Below are positions 1 through 10,000 of a stretch of DNA of 64,000 nt, piece after piece. The position numbers and the translations under genes were made by a program. The stretch spans positions 1 through 64,000 of the forward strand of contig JAJFIV010000012.1 in NCBI GenBank assembly GCA_021774625.1, in the 5' to 3' direction. The notes beneath the pieces are model-generated. The model saw only the letters and a list, made by a program, of their open reading frames with translations. It searched no databases and was not told the DNA's origin. Source of the DNA: Alphaproteobacteria bacterium (GTDB taxonomy: Bacteria; Pseudomonadota; Alphaproteobacteria; Sphingomonadales; JAKSBY01). The stretch's first letter is position 1. Each line of letters starts with the position of its first letter.

Positions 1-284
1 CCTGCGGACCCCTTTCCGTTACGGCCAGGACCGTCGATACTCTCACAGGCCTCCAATTATGGTTACGTCTGAGCAGCCCATTGCATCCAGTTGCGCTGGG
101 ATATCCATGAGTTCACAATCACAAAGATCGGATTCAATTTGAACTGATTGCGGGTCCATGACTTAAACCGATCCCATGCTTTCGCATGATGAGGTGGGAC
201 GGGTAAATGACATGATAAATAATTCTTGGATGATATGAGAAGGACAGTCGAAACTCTTGCAATACGAAAAATTATCTCCACGAG

Positions 285-318
285 GGGTTTCCGTTGGCAG
301 CGCGCCCCCGCAACCAAC
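285..318. repeat. 34-bp direct repeat, left copy (att-like)
   Basis: This stretch matches 25010-25043 at 33 of 34 positions. It ends in CCCCCGCAACCAAC, which resembles the 3' end of an alphaproteobacterial tRNA plus CCA. Read on the minus strand it encodes VAGARCQRKP, nearly the same as the recombinase peptide at the other copy. That suggests it is the scar of an earlier integration by a related recombinase. Confidence 0.7.
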
Positions 319-407
319 GAAGTCTAAAAAAATACACAATTTCAAATGTTTGCGCAGATGACATTTTCTATAATAAACGTACGTCAATAAAATCAATGGC
401 TTGTGAT

Positions 408-434
408 GTAGGTTCAAATCACCCCGCAACCAAC
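408..434 (+). other. tRNA 3'-end fragment (degenerate attachment site)
   Basis: The sequence reads GTAGGTTCAAATC followed by ACCCCGCAACCA, the T-arm and acceptor end of a tRNA of initiator-Met type with a few bases missing from the T stem. No D arm or anticodon arm can be found upstream, so it is a fragment and not a gene. It sits about 90 bases from the left direct repeat and supports a tRNA-associated integration hotspot. Confidence 0.5.
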
Positions 435-466
435 TTGGATACATGACCATCGCCGACTGTCAGTCG

Positions 467-796
467 TCAGATTTTTATTGAATATCCGCGTCTGAAGTAA
501 ACATCGGCTGGTGTGAGGTTTTTCAGGCTCTCGTGATAGCGCCTCTGATTGTCATGATTGATGAAGGCTGTTATCTGCCGGGTGAAATCGTCTGGCAGGA
601 AGTAATTCTCCAGCATGGTAAGGAAGATCAGGAATTGATCCTGTGAATCAATTCCCTGACGCACGTTTTTGAGAGTCTGGCGCCATCTCTCGATCTTGCC
701 CTGGGTTTGCGGATGATAAGGCGCCCCACGAACATAAGATATACCTTTGCCGTCCAGCTAATCGGCATATCGGCGCTTCTGTAACTCGATTTCCAT
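467..796 (-). pseudogene. IS3-family transposase (OrfB) C-terminal remnant
   Basis: The conceptual translation carries the end of an integrase-core transposase: GAPYHPQTQGKIERW, then TLKN, LENYFLPDDF, YHESLKNLTPADVYF. It has lost the N-terminal part with the first catalytic residues, has an in-frame TAG at 758-760, and carries about 16 extra residues between TLKN and LENY compared with the usual IS3 sequence. It is therefore dead. It lies immediately upstream of the secretion operon on the opposite strand. Confidence 0.75.
631..655. repeat. Palindromic insert in the IS3 remnant
   Basis: A perfect 9-bp inverted repeat, GGAATTGAT and ATCAATTCC, surrounds a 7-nt loop. With one bulged base the arms extend to about 12 bp (TCAGG...CCCTGA). 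It lies in the extra residues that interrupt the transposase, so it looks like a small palindromic insertion rather than ancestral sequence. Confidence 0.5.
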
Positions 797-891
797 AAAA
801 ATAAAACCGCCAAGGCTTCACAATCATTCTTGCATCATATGATTGATTTCAGTTACACCAAAAAAGCGTAATCGTTGTGGTGGTGGGGGCA

Positions 892-3042
892 ATGAGGATG
901 GATGGGGATGTGAAACAGGAGGCAGTTGCGCCCGATACCGGGATGGCGTGTTTTGTCATGCTGCTGAAATTTTTGCAGGTGGCGGCAGACCCGGCCCAGC
1001 TCAAGCATGAGTTGGGCAGGGGTGAGGACCCGCTCAATACGGACGATATTCTGACCGCCGCCAAATATCTGAAAGTCAGGGCCCGCAAGGTCGCCACGAA
1101 ATTTGAAAAGCTGCAAAAACTGCCGCTGCCGGCCATTGGTTGCACTGCCGACGGTCATTATTTTATTCTGGCTCAGGTAACGGATGATGCGGTACTCATT
1201 CAATCGCCGCTGGAAGAGGGCCCGCGGAAATTATCACCGGAGGAACTGGGAGATTTCTGGACCAGTGAATTGATCCTTCTGACCACCCGGCAGAGCGTTG
1301 CCGGTGGCACCCGCAAATTCGATGTCACCTGGTTTATCCCGGCCCTGGTTAAATACCGGGGGCTGTTGGGCGAAGTCCTGGTTGCCTCCTTCTTTCTGCA
1401 ACTCTTTGCACTGGTCACGCCGCTTTTCTTCCAGGTGGTGATTGACAAGGTGCTGGTCCATAAGGGGCTCACCACACTGGATGTGATGATTTTCGGGCTG
1501 ATTGTGGTTTCCATATTCGAGGTGGTTGTGGGCGGGCTTCGGACCTATGTCTTCTCCCACACCACCAACCGGGTTGATGTGGAACTGGGGGCGAAATTGT
1601 TCCGCCATCTCATGGCGCTGCCGCTCAGCTATTTTGAATCGCGCCGGGTCGGCGATTCCGTTGCCCGGGTGCGGGAGTTGGAAAATATCCGCGATTTTCT
1701 CACCTCATCCTCGGTCACCCTGGTCATTGATCTTTTCTTTACCTTTGTTTTTCTGGCGGTGATGTATCTTTATAGCCCTTATCTGACCGTTGTCGTGTTG
1801 ATCTCACTGCCGATTTATGCGGGCATATCCTTGGGAATTACGCCAGCTTTACGGGCAAGGCTGGACGAGAAATTCAAGCGCGGCGCGGAAAATCAGGCCT
1901 TTCTTGTGGAATCCGTGACCGGGGTCGAGACCCTGAAGGCGATGGCGGTGGAGCCGCAAATGCAGCGAAAATGGGAAAAGCAGCTTGCCGGATATGTCGC
2001 CACCAGCTTTCGCGCCAATATGCTCGGTAATATCGGCAGCCAGTCGGTGCAGTTTGTCAACAAGATCACCATTGCCCTGACGCTCTATTTTGGCGCCAAA
2101 CTGGTGATGGCGGGCGATATTACCGTTGGGCAGCTGGTGGCGTTTAATATGCTGGCCTCCCGGGTGAGCCAGCCGGTTTTGCGGCTTGCCCAGCTCTGGC
2201 AGAATTTCCAGCAGGTGCGGATTTCCGTGCAAAGGCTCGGCGATATTCTCAACAGCCCGGCCGAGCCTTCCTTTAATCCCAATCGCACCAACCTGCCCAA
2301 TGTCCGGGGTCATGTGGAGTTTGATCACATCACCTTCCGCTACCGCGCGGATGGCCCGGAAATCCTGCGGCGGGTCAATCTCACCATTGAGGCAGGCGAA
2401 GTCATCGGTATTGTCGGGCCTTCGGGTTCCGGGAAATCAACCCTGACCAAACTGGTGCAAAGGCTCTATGTGCCGGAATCGGGCCGGGTGATGGTGGATG
2501 GGGTTGATTTGGCGCTGGTGGACCCGGCCTGGCTGCGCCGCCAGGTGGGCGTGGTGCTACAGGAGAATCTTCTGTTCAATCGCAGTGTGCGGGAGAATAT
2601 CGCGCTTTCCGATCCCACCCGGGACATGCAACAGGTGATGGCCTCTGCCCAACTTTCCGGCGCCCATGACTTTATCCTGCAACTTCCGGAAGGCTATGAT
2701 ACTCAAATCGACGAGCGGGGCGCCAATCTTTCCGGCGGGCAGAAGCAGCGGGTCGCCATCGCCCGCGCGCTGATCACCAATCCGCGCATTCTGATCTTCG
2801 ATGAAGCCACCAGTGCGCTGGATGCGGAATCGGAAGAAATCATCCAGAAAAATATGAAAGCCATCTCACAGGGCCGCACCGTGATCATCATTGCCCACCG
2901 GCTGTCCGCCATCCGCCATGCTAACCGCATCATCACCGTGGAAGCCGGCATGATCACCGAAGAAGGCACCCACGACAGCCTGCTGGAAGCAAACGGCCGC
3001 TATGCCCAACTCTGGAAAAAACAGATGGGAACGCGGGGATGA
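892..3042 (+). CDS. Type I secretion ABC transporter (HlyB-like, C39-like domain)
   Basis: This is an inner-membrane ATPase/permease that would export the RTX protein encoded downstream. The N-terminal ~125 residues are a C39 peptidase-like domain in which the catalytic cysteine is gone (DTGMAC where active enzymes have DCGxxC). It should therefore bind substrate without cleaving it, as in HlyB. A six-helix transmembrane domain follows, then a nucleotide-binding domain with Walker A GPSGSGKST, signature LSGGQKQR, Walker B ILIFDEATSALD and the H-loop AHRL. Length of about 716 aa is normal for the family. ATG 892 is preferred to GTG 877 because it follows a G-rich ribosome site. First gene of an operon with hlyD, a lipoprotein and hlyC; no TolC-type partner is present. 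Confidence 0.93.
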   Translation: MRMDGDVKQEAVAPDTGMACFVMLLKFLQVAADPAQLKHELGRGEDPLNTDDILTAAKYLKVRARKVATKFEKLQKLPLPAIGCTADGHYFILAQVTDDAVLIQSPLEEGPRKLSPEELGDFWTSELILLTTRQSVAGGTRKFDVTWFIPALVKYRGLLGEVLVASFFLQLFALVTPLFFQVVIDKVLVHKGLTTLDVMIFGLIVVSIFEVVVGGLRTYVFSHTTNRVDVELGAKLFRHLMALPLSYFESRRVGDSVARVRELENIRDFLTSSSVTLVIDLFFTFVFLAVMYLYSPYLTVVVLISLPIYAGISLGITPALRARLDEKFKRGAENQAFLVESVTGVETLKAMAVEPQMQRKWEKQLAGYVATSFRANMLGNIGSQSVQFVNKITIALTLYFGAKLVMAGDITVGQLVAFNMLASRVSQPVLRLAQLWQNFQQVRISVQRLGDILNSPAEPSFNPNRTNLPNVRGHVEFDHITFRYRADGPEILRRVNLTIEAGEVIGIVGPSGSGKSTLTKLVQRLYVPESGRVMVDGVDLALVDPAWLRRQVGVVLQENLLFNRSVRENIALSDPTRDMQQVMASAQLSGAHDFILQLPEGYDTQIDERGANLSGGQKQRVAIARALITNPRILIFDEATSALDAESEEIIQKNMKAISQGRTVIIIAHRLSAIRHANRIITVEAGMITEEGTHDSLLEANGRYAQLWKKQMGTRG

Positions 3043-3060
3043 GCTATCTCGGGAGACGTT

Positions 3061-4461
3061 ATGATGTTTGAGGGTGTACAAAAGCATTGGGGTGTTTTGC
3101 GGGAATCCTGGGCCATAGAGTCCGAGGAACGCAAGAGCCGCAAAAAATACGACGATACGGATTTTCTTCCCGCCGCGCTTGAAATCCTCGAAAAGCCGGC
3201 CTCGCCCGCTGGCCGGACCATCATCTGGCTGATCATCGCGTTTTTCGCCATCGGCATGGGCTGGTCCTGGTTCGGCAAGATCGATATTGTGGCGACCGCC
3301 ATGGGCCGCATCATCCCGAAGGAACGGGTCAAGGTGATCCAGCCGATTGATACCGGCGTTGTGCGCGCCATTCATGTGGCGGACGGGCAGCGGGTGAGGG
3401 CCGGGGATATTCTCATCGAACTGGACCCGACCTTTTCCGGCGCCGACGAGGAACAGGTGAAGGATGCACTGCGTATGGCGCGCATGAATGAAGCCCGGGG
3501 CGAGGCTTTGCTGGCTCATCTGATTTCCGGCGATGCCGCCTACCATCCGCCCGAGGGCGCGCCGCCGGCGATGGTCCGCATGCAGGAACGGCTGATCGAC
3601 AGCCAGATCCGGGAATATGAAGCCTCATTCGCTGCTCTCAAACAGCAGAAGCTGGAGCGCGAGGCCGAGCTTGCCTCCATCGAGCAGGAAATCGAGCGGC
3701 TGCAACAAACCCTGCCGCTGATTGACGAACAGGTGGAGGCGCGGCGCGAGCTGATGGAGAAGGGCCTCAACCCCCGCCTCATTTTTCTCCAGCTGGTGGA
3801 ACGCCAGGTCGACACAAGAAAGCAGATCGATATCCAGAATAAACAATATCAGCGCTCCATGGCCGCCATTGAGGGCAGCCGGGAGCAGATCATCCGCCTG
3901 ACCCAGGAATTTCGCCGGGGTGCGCTCGCCGATCTTGCCGAAGCCAGCGCCGAAGCCATGGCGCAAGCGCAGGAACTCAAAAAAGCCACCCAGCGCAACA
4001 GCCTGCAAAGTCTCATCGCGCCTATTGACGGCGTGGTTCAGCAACTTGACATCCATACCATTGGCGGCGTGGTGCAGCCGGCGCAGCCCCTGATGGTGAT
4101 TGTGCCCGGCGAGGGCGAACTGATTGTCGAGGCCCTGCTGCTCAACAAGGATATCGGCTTTGTCCATATCGGCGATCCGGTGGAGGTCAAGCTGGAGGCT
4201 TTCCCCTTCACCAAATATGGCGTCATTGACGGCGTGCTCGAGGACCTGTCGTCGGACGCCATTCAGGATGAGAATCTTGGCCTTGTCTATCAGGCCCGGG
4301 TCAGTCTCGCGAAGGAAACCATCCGGGTGGAGGATAAGGACGTGAATATCTCCCCCGGTATGGTGGCGACGGCGGAAATCAAAACCGGCAAGCGCAGGCT
4401 GATCGAATTCCTCCTGGCGCCCCTCCTCAGATATAAGGATGAAAGCCTCAGGGAGAGATGA
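3061..4461 (+). CDS. Type I secretion membrane fusion protein (HlyD family)
   Basis: Periplasmic adaptor linking the ABC exporter to an outer-membrane TolC-like channel. A cytoplasmic N-terminal tail is followed by one transmembrane helix near residues 58-75 and a split lipoyl-like domain (VIQPIDTGVVRAIHV; SLIAPIDGVVQQLDIH). Between the lipoyl halves lies a long charged coiled-coil hairpin at about residues 170-310, and a beta-barrel end follows. It starts 18 bases after the ABC gene with GGGAGA ahead of ATG, and its stop overlaps the ribosome site of the next gene. Length of 466 aa is typical. Confidence 0.93.
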   Translation: MMFEGVQKHWGVLRESWAIESEERKSRKKYDDTDFLPAALEILEKPASPAGRTIIWLIIAFFAIGMGWSWFGKIDIVATAMGRIIPKERVKVIQPIDTGVVRAIHVADGQRVRAGDILIELDPTFSGADEEQVKDALRMARMNEARGEALLAHLISGDAAYHPPEGAPPAMVRMQERLIDSQIREYEASFAALKQQKLEREAELASIEQEIERLQQTLPLIDEQVEARRELMEKGLNPRLIFLQLVERQVDTRKQIDIQNKQYQRSMAAIEGSREQIIRLTQEFRRGALADLAEASAEAMAQAQELKKATQRNSLQSLIAPIDGVVQQLDIHTIGGVVQPAQPLMVIVPGEGELIVEALLLNKDIGFVHIGDPVEVKLEAFPFTKYGVIDGVLEDLSSDAIQDENLGLVYQARVSLAKETIRVEDKDVNISPGMVATAEIKTGKRRLIEFLLAPLLRYKDESLRER

Positions 4462-4462
4462 A

Positions 4463-5005
4463 ATGAAAACAGCCGACACTTTACTGATACTATCGGCATT
4501 AACATTTTTATCCGGGTGCGCCTCGCTTGAAAGCTGCCGCCGGTACCTTCCGGCTGGGGCCGTTCCGAATATCGCCAATGAAATGATCAGTTCAGGCGGT
4601 TCGCCAGACTATACGCTGCGCTACCACGAATGCCGTGCCCGTCAGGGGGTTCAGGCATCTCAATTGCAACTTGCGGAATTTTACGCCGTGAAAGATGCCC
4701 GCATACAGGATTTCAAAAAGGCGGCAAAATGGTATAAGGCGGCAGGAAGTGCCCGCTCCGGCAACACCTATGTCTATTCAGCCCCGGTCGGCGGCGAAAA
4801 ATATGGCCGCGTCATTCCGGTGCAGACCGGGTCGTCCTCGCCGGGTGATGCTGAGGCGCAATATCAACTCGGCCTGCTTTACTTGGCGGGCAAAGGCGTG
4901 CAAAAGAGCGACAGGAAAGCACGCAAATGGCTTGCGCGGGCGGCAGCCCAGGGGCATGCGGCTGCAACGGCGCGCCTGAGCCGATTGCAAGAACAGACAG
5001 AGTGA
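4463..5005 (+). CDS. Sel1-repeat lipoprotein
   Basis: A predicted lipoprotein: the signal peptide ends in the lipobox LSGC. Two Sel1-like helical repeats follow, the clearest being AQYQLGLLYLAGKGVQ followed by ARKWLARAAAQGH; the first is interrupted by a glycine/serine-rich stretch. ATG 4463 is chosen because it follows GGGAGAGA and places the signal peptide at the N terminus; an upstream in-frame ATG at 4439 lies inside hlyD. Being embedded in the secretion operon it may scaffold the exporter or the acyltransferase, but that role is inferred from position only. Confidence 0.8.
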   Translation: MKTADTLLILSALTFLSGCASLESCRRYLPAGAVPNIANEMISSGGSPDYTLRYHECRARQGVQASQLQLAEFYAVKDARIQDFKKAAKWYKAAGSARSGNTYVYSAPVGGEKYGRVIPVQTGSSSPGDAEAQYQLGLLYLAGKGVQKSDRKARKWLARAAAQGHAAATARLSRLQEQTE

Positions 5006-5029
5006 AACTTAAAAAACGGGAAGGGGCAT

Positions 5030-5554
5030 ATGACTGATAAAAAACAGACAGGTAAGAGTGCAGGAAACGGCAACGGCAGTGCGGCAGCACCCGCATTTGA
5101 TCCGAAAAAAACGGCGGAGGTCGCGCAAACAGCCAAACCTACCGTCAGCCATATGCTGGGGGAGATTACCTGGCTCCTCACCCAATCCCCTACCCACAAG
5201 CATTTTGCCCTTGCCGATCTTGAATGGCTGGTCATGCCGCCGTTGCTTTTGGAACAATACCGGGTGTTCCGCGGCGATACGACGCCGGTGGGTGTGGCGC
5301 TGTGGGCAAACCTGTCGCCGGATGCCGAAGCCAAGCTCAATGCCGGGGCCGGGCGCATGCGGCCGGATGAATGGAAATCCGGCGACCGCCTGTGGCTGGT
5401 CGATCTGATCGCGCCCTTCGCGACGCCGGACAATAAAATGGTCGAGGCCATGATGGCCGATCTGATCCAGCATCCCTTCAAGGGCAAGAAGTTCAAATTC
5501 CACAAAACTGACGCCGCAACCGGCAAGCGGGAAGTGATCGAACTTGGGGGCTAG
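5030..5554 (+). CDS. RTX toxin-activating lysine acyltransferase (HlyC family)
   Basis: Cytoplasmic enzyme that in this family transfers a fatty acyl chain from acyl-ACP to internal lysines of an RTX protoxin before export. The family core is clear: LGEITWLLTQSPTHKHF contains the catalytic histidine region, and GDRLWLVDLIAPF contains the catalytic aspartate. A low-complexity 25-residue head precedes the domain. A good ribosome site (AAGGGG) precedes ATG 5030. Last gene of the exporter operon. Its presence implies the secreted RTX protein is acylated and membrane-active rather than only an adhesin. Confidence 0.88.
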   Translation: MTDKKQTGKSAGNGNGSAAAPAFDPKKTAEVAQTAKPTVSHMLGEITWLLTQSPTHKHFALADLEWLVMPPLLLEQYRVFRGDTTPVGVALWANLSPDAEAKLNAGAGRMRPDEWKSGDRLWLVDLIAPFATPDNKMVEAMMADLIQHPFKGKKFKFHKTDAATGKREVIELGG

Positions 5555-5884
5555 AGTCTTTTCTGATGAGGTTGCCGCAATTTGATGACTTGAGGTGGCT
5601 GTCCGGACAGGCGCGGGCCCGTACCCTGCTCGCCTCGGACGGCAGCGTCAGCCCGTTAAAGTCCTGACAAAGAAAAACAACACCCCGACCCCGGGCCAGA
5701 GATGGGCGATGATGTGCCTTAACACACCATGCGCACACCCTTGATTGAATCAGTATGATCAAAATAGCGCAATTGCGCCGGGCTTAACGGAAACCGAAAC
5801 ATGCTGCGGGGGGATAGCCGGCCCGGATTTCCCCGCCCCGGGCGCGGCTGTTCACGCACATATCACGATTCTGTGATTTTTCGG

Positions 5885-5914
5885 TTGACGGATTGAGATT
5901 TTTTTAACCATAAT
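5885..5914 (+). promoter_or_regulatory. Candidate sigma-70 promoter
   Basis: TTGACG and CATAAT are separated by 18 bases within an AT-rich patch upstream of the RTX unit. The match is reasonable, but the distance to the next start codon is about 500 bases, so a long leader or an unseen gene would be required. Confidence 0.35.
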
Positions 5915-6257
5915 AAAAACACTTGGGGGTTGTTCTGAAAATCAGTCCCCGGACTCTGTCAGGCGAAGGTCCGGCAAACCGTAGGGTCATCACACTTCGC
6001 AGCAATGCAGCCACAGGTGATCCCGGGGCCGGACCCGAAAAAGGGGACCAATCAGGCGCAATATCCGGTTTCTGTCATAGTTCAGGAGCACCGCATTACA
6101 GTGAAAAGCGGGGGACGGGCCGATCGAGCGAGCCCGCCCCGGCACACCAGGGGGATAAAATTTTATGCCGCGGGAGGCATGCAAAAGGGGCACATCCACA
6201 CCATCCGGCCATACTGGGCCCGGCGCGTCTGTGCGTAAAAAGACAAGGTTGATAACC

Positions 6258-6283
6258 GTTCACCCTGAGCCCGTCGAAGGGCG
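6258..6283. repeat. Dispersed CCCTGAG...GAAGGG motif
   Basis: The sequence CACCCTGAGCCCGTCGAAGG belongs to a motif scattered through intergenic regions of many proteobacterial genomes. Its ends CCCT and AGGG pair as a short hairpin. Function is unknown and only one copy is seen in this window. Confidence 0.5.
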
Positions 6284-6424
6284 GCAGCATATTCCTTATG
6301 TTGGCACCGAGACACTTTCCCCAATCCCCACTCACCCATCCCAAACCACCCGCCACCTTGACCGCGTCACATCCGCGCCACAGCATGGCCCGGTTGATGG
6401 GGCGATCATGGAGGGAAGAGGGGA

Positions 6425-7009
6425 ATGAGGATGGAAAGGATGAATTGGAATTCCATTATGAAAGTCAAATCAATTTGGCGGTTTTATGGGCTTTTAATCG
6501 CCTCAGTTATCATTACTGCGACTTTACTCATTATGGTTTCAATCCCACGGACTTTAGCGTCCGGTGGGGGAGGTGTTTATGTTTTTGAAACTGTGGGACA
6601 CGATTTGGCGATCAGTATCGTGAAAAAGATTTATAGAGAAGAAATCGAACAGGCGCAGATATTATTTCCTGATGACAAAGTAAATATAATAATTGGCAGG
6701 AAAAAAAACTTCTACTCTTCTGATAAATATTTAAAAAATATTCTATTTATAATCAAGCATCCATTTTTTTGTGATGGAGAGGATTGCCAACTTTATTACA
6801 TAATCAAAGAAAAAGATGGGCAGTGGGCAGAAAAAATTACAGCAAAGACTTACGGGTTAGTAGTGTGGGGCGCAAAGGCCGGTGAGATGCCTGTATATTG
6901 TATACAGTCTGCATCAAATGGCGCGCAGATTTTTTTCTGGGATTGGGACCAAGGTCGATTTCAATTGCATAAAACTCATAGTGACAAAAGCTGCTCGGGA
7001 GAATGGTGA
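6425..7009 (+). CDS. Small exported/anchored protein coupled to the RTX gene; candidate immunity protein
   Basis: No family is recognised. After a short basic start the sequence has one hydrophobic segment (GLLIASVIITATLLIMVSI) that can serve as signal peptide or anchor, and then about 150 soluble residues including a CDGEDC pair. ATG 6425, 6431 and 6440 are all served by the strong site GGAGGGAAGAGGGG. The stop TGA overlaps the RTX start codon (TGATG), so the two are translationally coupled. The gene is AT-rich compared with the exporter operon, as is the first ~2 kb of the RTX gene. Placement upstream of a putative zinc-peptidase domain suggests an inhibitor or immunity protein; that is inference. 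Confidence 0.65.
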   Translation: MRMERMNWNSIMKVKSIWRFYGLLIASVIITATLLIMVSIPRTLASGGGGVYVFETVGHDLAISIVKKIYREEIEQAQILFPDDKVNIIIGRKKNFYSSDKYLKNILFIIKHPFFCDGEDCQLYYIIKEKDGQWAEKITAKTYGLVVWGAKAGEMPVYCIQSASNGAQIFFWDWDQGRFQLHKTHSDKSCSGEW

Positions 7010-10000
7010 TGCCGGATGTAAATATCAGTTTAAATATTCAGTTTAATATTAACAATCGACAGGAAAAGACCCAGAATGCTTTGAACAAGTTGTTGCTTAG
7101 CTCTGCAACTTTCAATGGTTTTCTGCAAGAAGTCGACCAACATAATATTCAGTTTCCGAATAATAGCGTAAACAATTTGGTGCTGGCGGATCATATTGAT
7201 CCGGAGCATAAAAAGGCAATTGCAATTAGGGAGATCAATAATGATAGCAATGCCTTTTCATATCGGATTGGCGACACTGCGTTTCTGGTGGTTGATTTTG
7301 ACAAGATTAGTTTTATTCGAACAGGCGCATACTGGGATTTTGGAAAAGAACGTGTGCCGAGCGATGAATATCTAACGAAGTTCGGTCTTACAGCAGATAG
7401 TTGGCTCGACCATCTGGGCATAACTTGGGAAGAAGCACTAGATCCTACGGGTTCCCCGGCATATGGTGCAGCTATTGCCCAATGGCAAAATGAGCACCCT
7501 CCTTTCCGCCCAGATTTTCTGGAAGAGCTTATTGCCCATGAATTTTTTCATATTCTGAATCTTAAGGATTTAGAATTGCCCGGTTTCCCAAACTTGGGGA
7601 ACCCTGTGTCGGACCCTGAGGAGCTTTCGGTTGTTTTGAGTGTCAATGGTGTCAGGGAAGACCTCGGCATCGAGATTCGGCACAAGGATCCGAATGATGA
7701 TCGCCGCAGAGTTATTGGGGAAGATGTCATTACTTTGAAGTTTGATAAAGAGGAAATAAACAAATTCCTGGCCAATGAGGGTCTTGATATCGAAGTGGCT
7801 TTTGATGGTATCCCCGTCTTCGGTGATAAGTGCTTTGCCGAAGGTACGCCTGTTCTGATGGGCGCCGGGCATTATCAGCCGATCGAATCCATCAATGTTG
7901 GCGATTTGGTCATGGGCTTTGATTGCAATGGTGATTTAAAGCCCTGCAAAGTGACGCAGACCCACACTGGCTATACTGAAGAGTTTATTGAACTCGACAA
8001 TGGTGTCTTTGTGACTCCTGGGCACCGTTTTCTAATGCCCAATAGTGAATTCGAGTTAATCGAAAAGATATTGAAAACAGATGGGATGGTGGTGTCTGAA
8101 GACGGCACTGCCACCAAAATAGGCGGTCGTTTTGTTTCTGTTCATACTGATATTGAAAACATTGGTATTGAAGGGAACCTCGCCCGAACGATACAAAGTG
8201 AGGGTTGGAAAACTTACAACTTAACTGTACAGGGCCTGCATACATATATAGCAGGTGGTCTACGGGTTCATAACGATTCTTTGCTTGCCTTTTTTGAAGG
8301 TGGAACGGTCGTGCAATCAAACCAGTTGTTACCCGATGGGACCCGTTTTGCGATCGGCGTCAAACCCGATGGTACTCTAGTCACGCTCATCGGGCGCGAT
8401 AAGGACGGCGATGGAAATACAGATTTGATAGCAAAGCATGTTGGCTTTAAATCAAATGGAGCGACAGTAAGCAAAATTTGGCCGGAATTTGATGAGAATG
8501 GAAATTCTGTTGGTGATCCCATAATAAATGTTGAATTTAATGATGTTCTTATTTCGGGGGAACAAATTGGTTCTATTTTTGGTTCTACCTTGGGCCGGCA
8601 GATTGCCGGAGGCAATACGTTTGCCGGGATTGCTGCCGAGTCATTTTTAGGAACCGTTGCTGCCAATATAGGTGAAGCATTAAATATTCACGGATTTGAT
8701 GTTTCACTGGAAAGTGCGAGTGGGGACCCTGCCTCTCTCGAAGAGGCTTTCGATGCTGCATTTGATGATTTTCCCGCCGATCTAAAAATTGCCCTTACAT
8801 CAAATACTATTGGTTCAATCAGCTCATTTTTAATTGGTGAACTTGTCGAGGCGTTAGGTATAGACGGAACGATCGGTGAATTTCTCAATTCGACCGGCCA
8901 GTTTACATTTTCAACTATTTTGAACAATGTCGTCAATGACGCTCCCGATCCCTTTGCCGGGCTTGACGGACTAAACTTCGCCAATGTCACGGCATCTTTC
9001 CTCGGCAACAAGCTTGCGGATCAGATTCTCTCTTTTGACACCATCGGCGGGCAGATTGGCGGCGCGATCGGCGGGTCGATTGGCAGTATTGTGGGGCCTG
9101 GCTTGGCGACGAGTTTTGCGGCGGCGACAGGGATTGGGGTGACGACCACATTGACGGTGGGATCAACCGTAGCATTTCAGGGGATCACAGTATTAACCAC
9201 GAGCATCAGCTCTTTCGTTCCGGTGATCGGTATTTTTGTCGGCGCACTCCTGGGCAAACTGCTCGGTGGCCTCATTGGCTCCGTCTTTGGCGGGACGCCG
9301 CGTTCGGGGGCGGATGTTGTGTGGGACGAGGATTCCCAAAGCTTCGTTGTCGATAACGTCTGGTCGAAGAAGGGCGGCAGCAAGGAAGCGGCGGCAAATC
9401 TCGCCGGATCGGCGGCCGACACCTATAACGGCGTCATCGCGGCCATTGGCGGCGAGCTGATGAATGGCGAAGACGTGCAGGGCGGCACCTTCGGACTGCG
9501 CAAGAGCAAATTCACCTTTCGCCCCGACGGCATGGAAAGCCCGCGCACCATCTTCGAGACGGCCGATGAACTGATCAATCACGGCGTGTTTGCCGGGTTC
9601 GATGACCTTAAGATCGCGGGCGGTGACACCTTCGTCAAACGCGCCTTTTACAACTCCCTGTCGGGCGCGACGCAGGCCGGGGACCTGACGTCCTTGCTGG
9701 GCAACTTCTCCATGGCGCAGGATTACAGCTTCTACCTCCAGAACTCCGCCTCGATCAATGCGCTGATGGCGGCGGAGCCTGACAGTGCGTTTACCGCGGG
9801 CTGGGTGATCACCCTGGCGCGCGCGGTGGAGCTGGGTCTTCTCAAGCGCCACGAGGCGGACTGGTATGGCGGGTTTGAGCAGTTCCTCAAGTCGGAGGAT
9901 GCGAGCGCGGCCAATGTGGCCTTCACCACCTTCAACGGCGAGCGGGTGATGGTGCTCACGGACCGGTCGGGTCAGCAGCGGGTGATCCGGGATACCATCG

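Larger units (their letters stand above)
5555..6424. other. 870-bp intergenic region between exporter operon and RTX unit
   Basis: No convincing gene is seen here; the open frames lack ribosome sites and family motifs. It contains a sigma-70-like promoter candidate at 5885-5914 and a dispersed palindromic motif at 6258-6283. Its length suggests the RTX unit has its own regulation and a long leader or control region. Confidence 0.6.

Noticed and set aside
63..317. 84-codon minus-strand frame at the left edge
   Set aside because: Only its first residues match the recombinase C terminus, through the att repeat. The remainder looks like flanking DNA read by chance, so the att repeat was annotated instead.
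408..434. A complete tRNA gene at the left edge
   Set aside because: Only the T-arm and acceptor end can be folded; no anticodon arm exists upstream.
5923..6252. 109-codon frame in the intergenic region before the RTX unit
   Set aside because: It lacks a ribosome site, its composition is unlike the neighbours, and overlapping frames of similar length exist in this GC-rich stretch.
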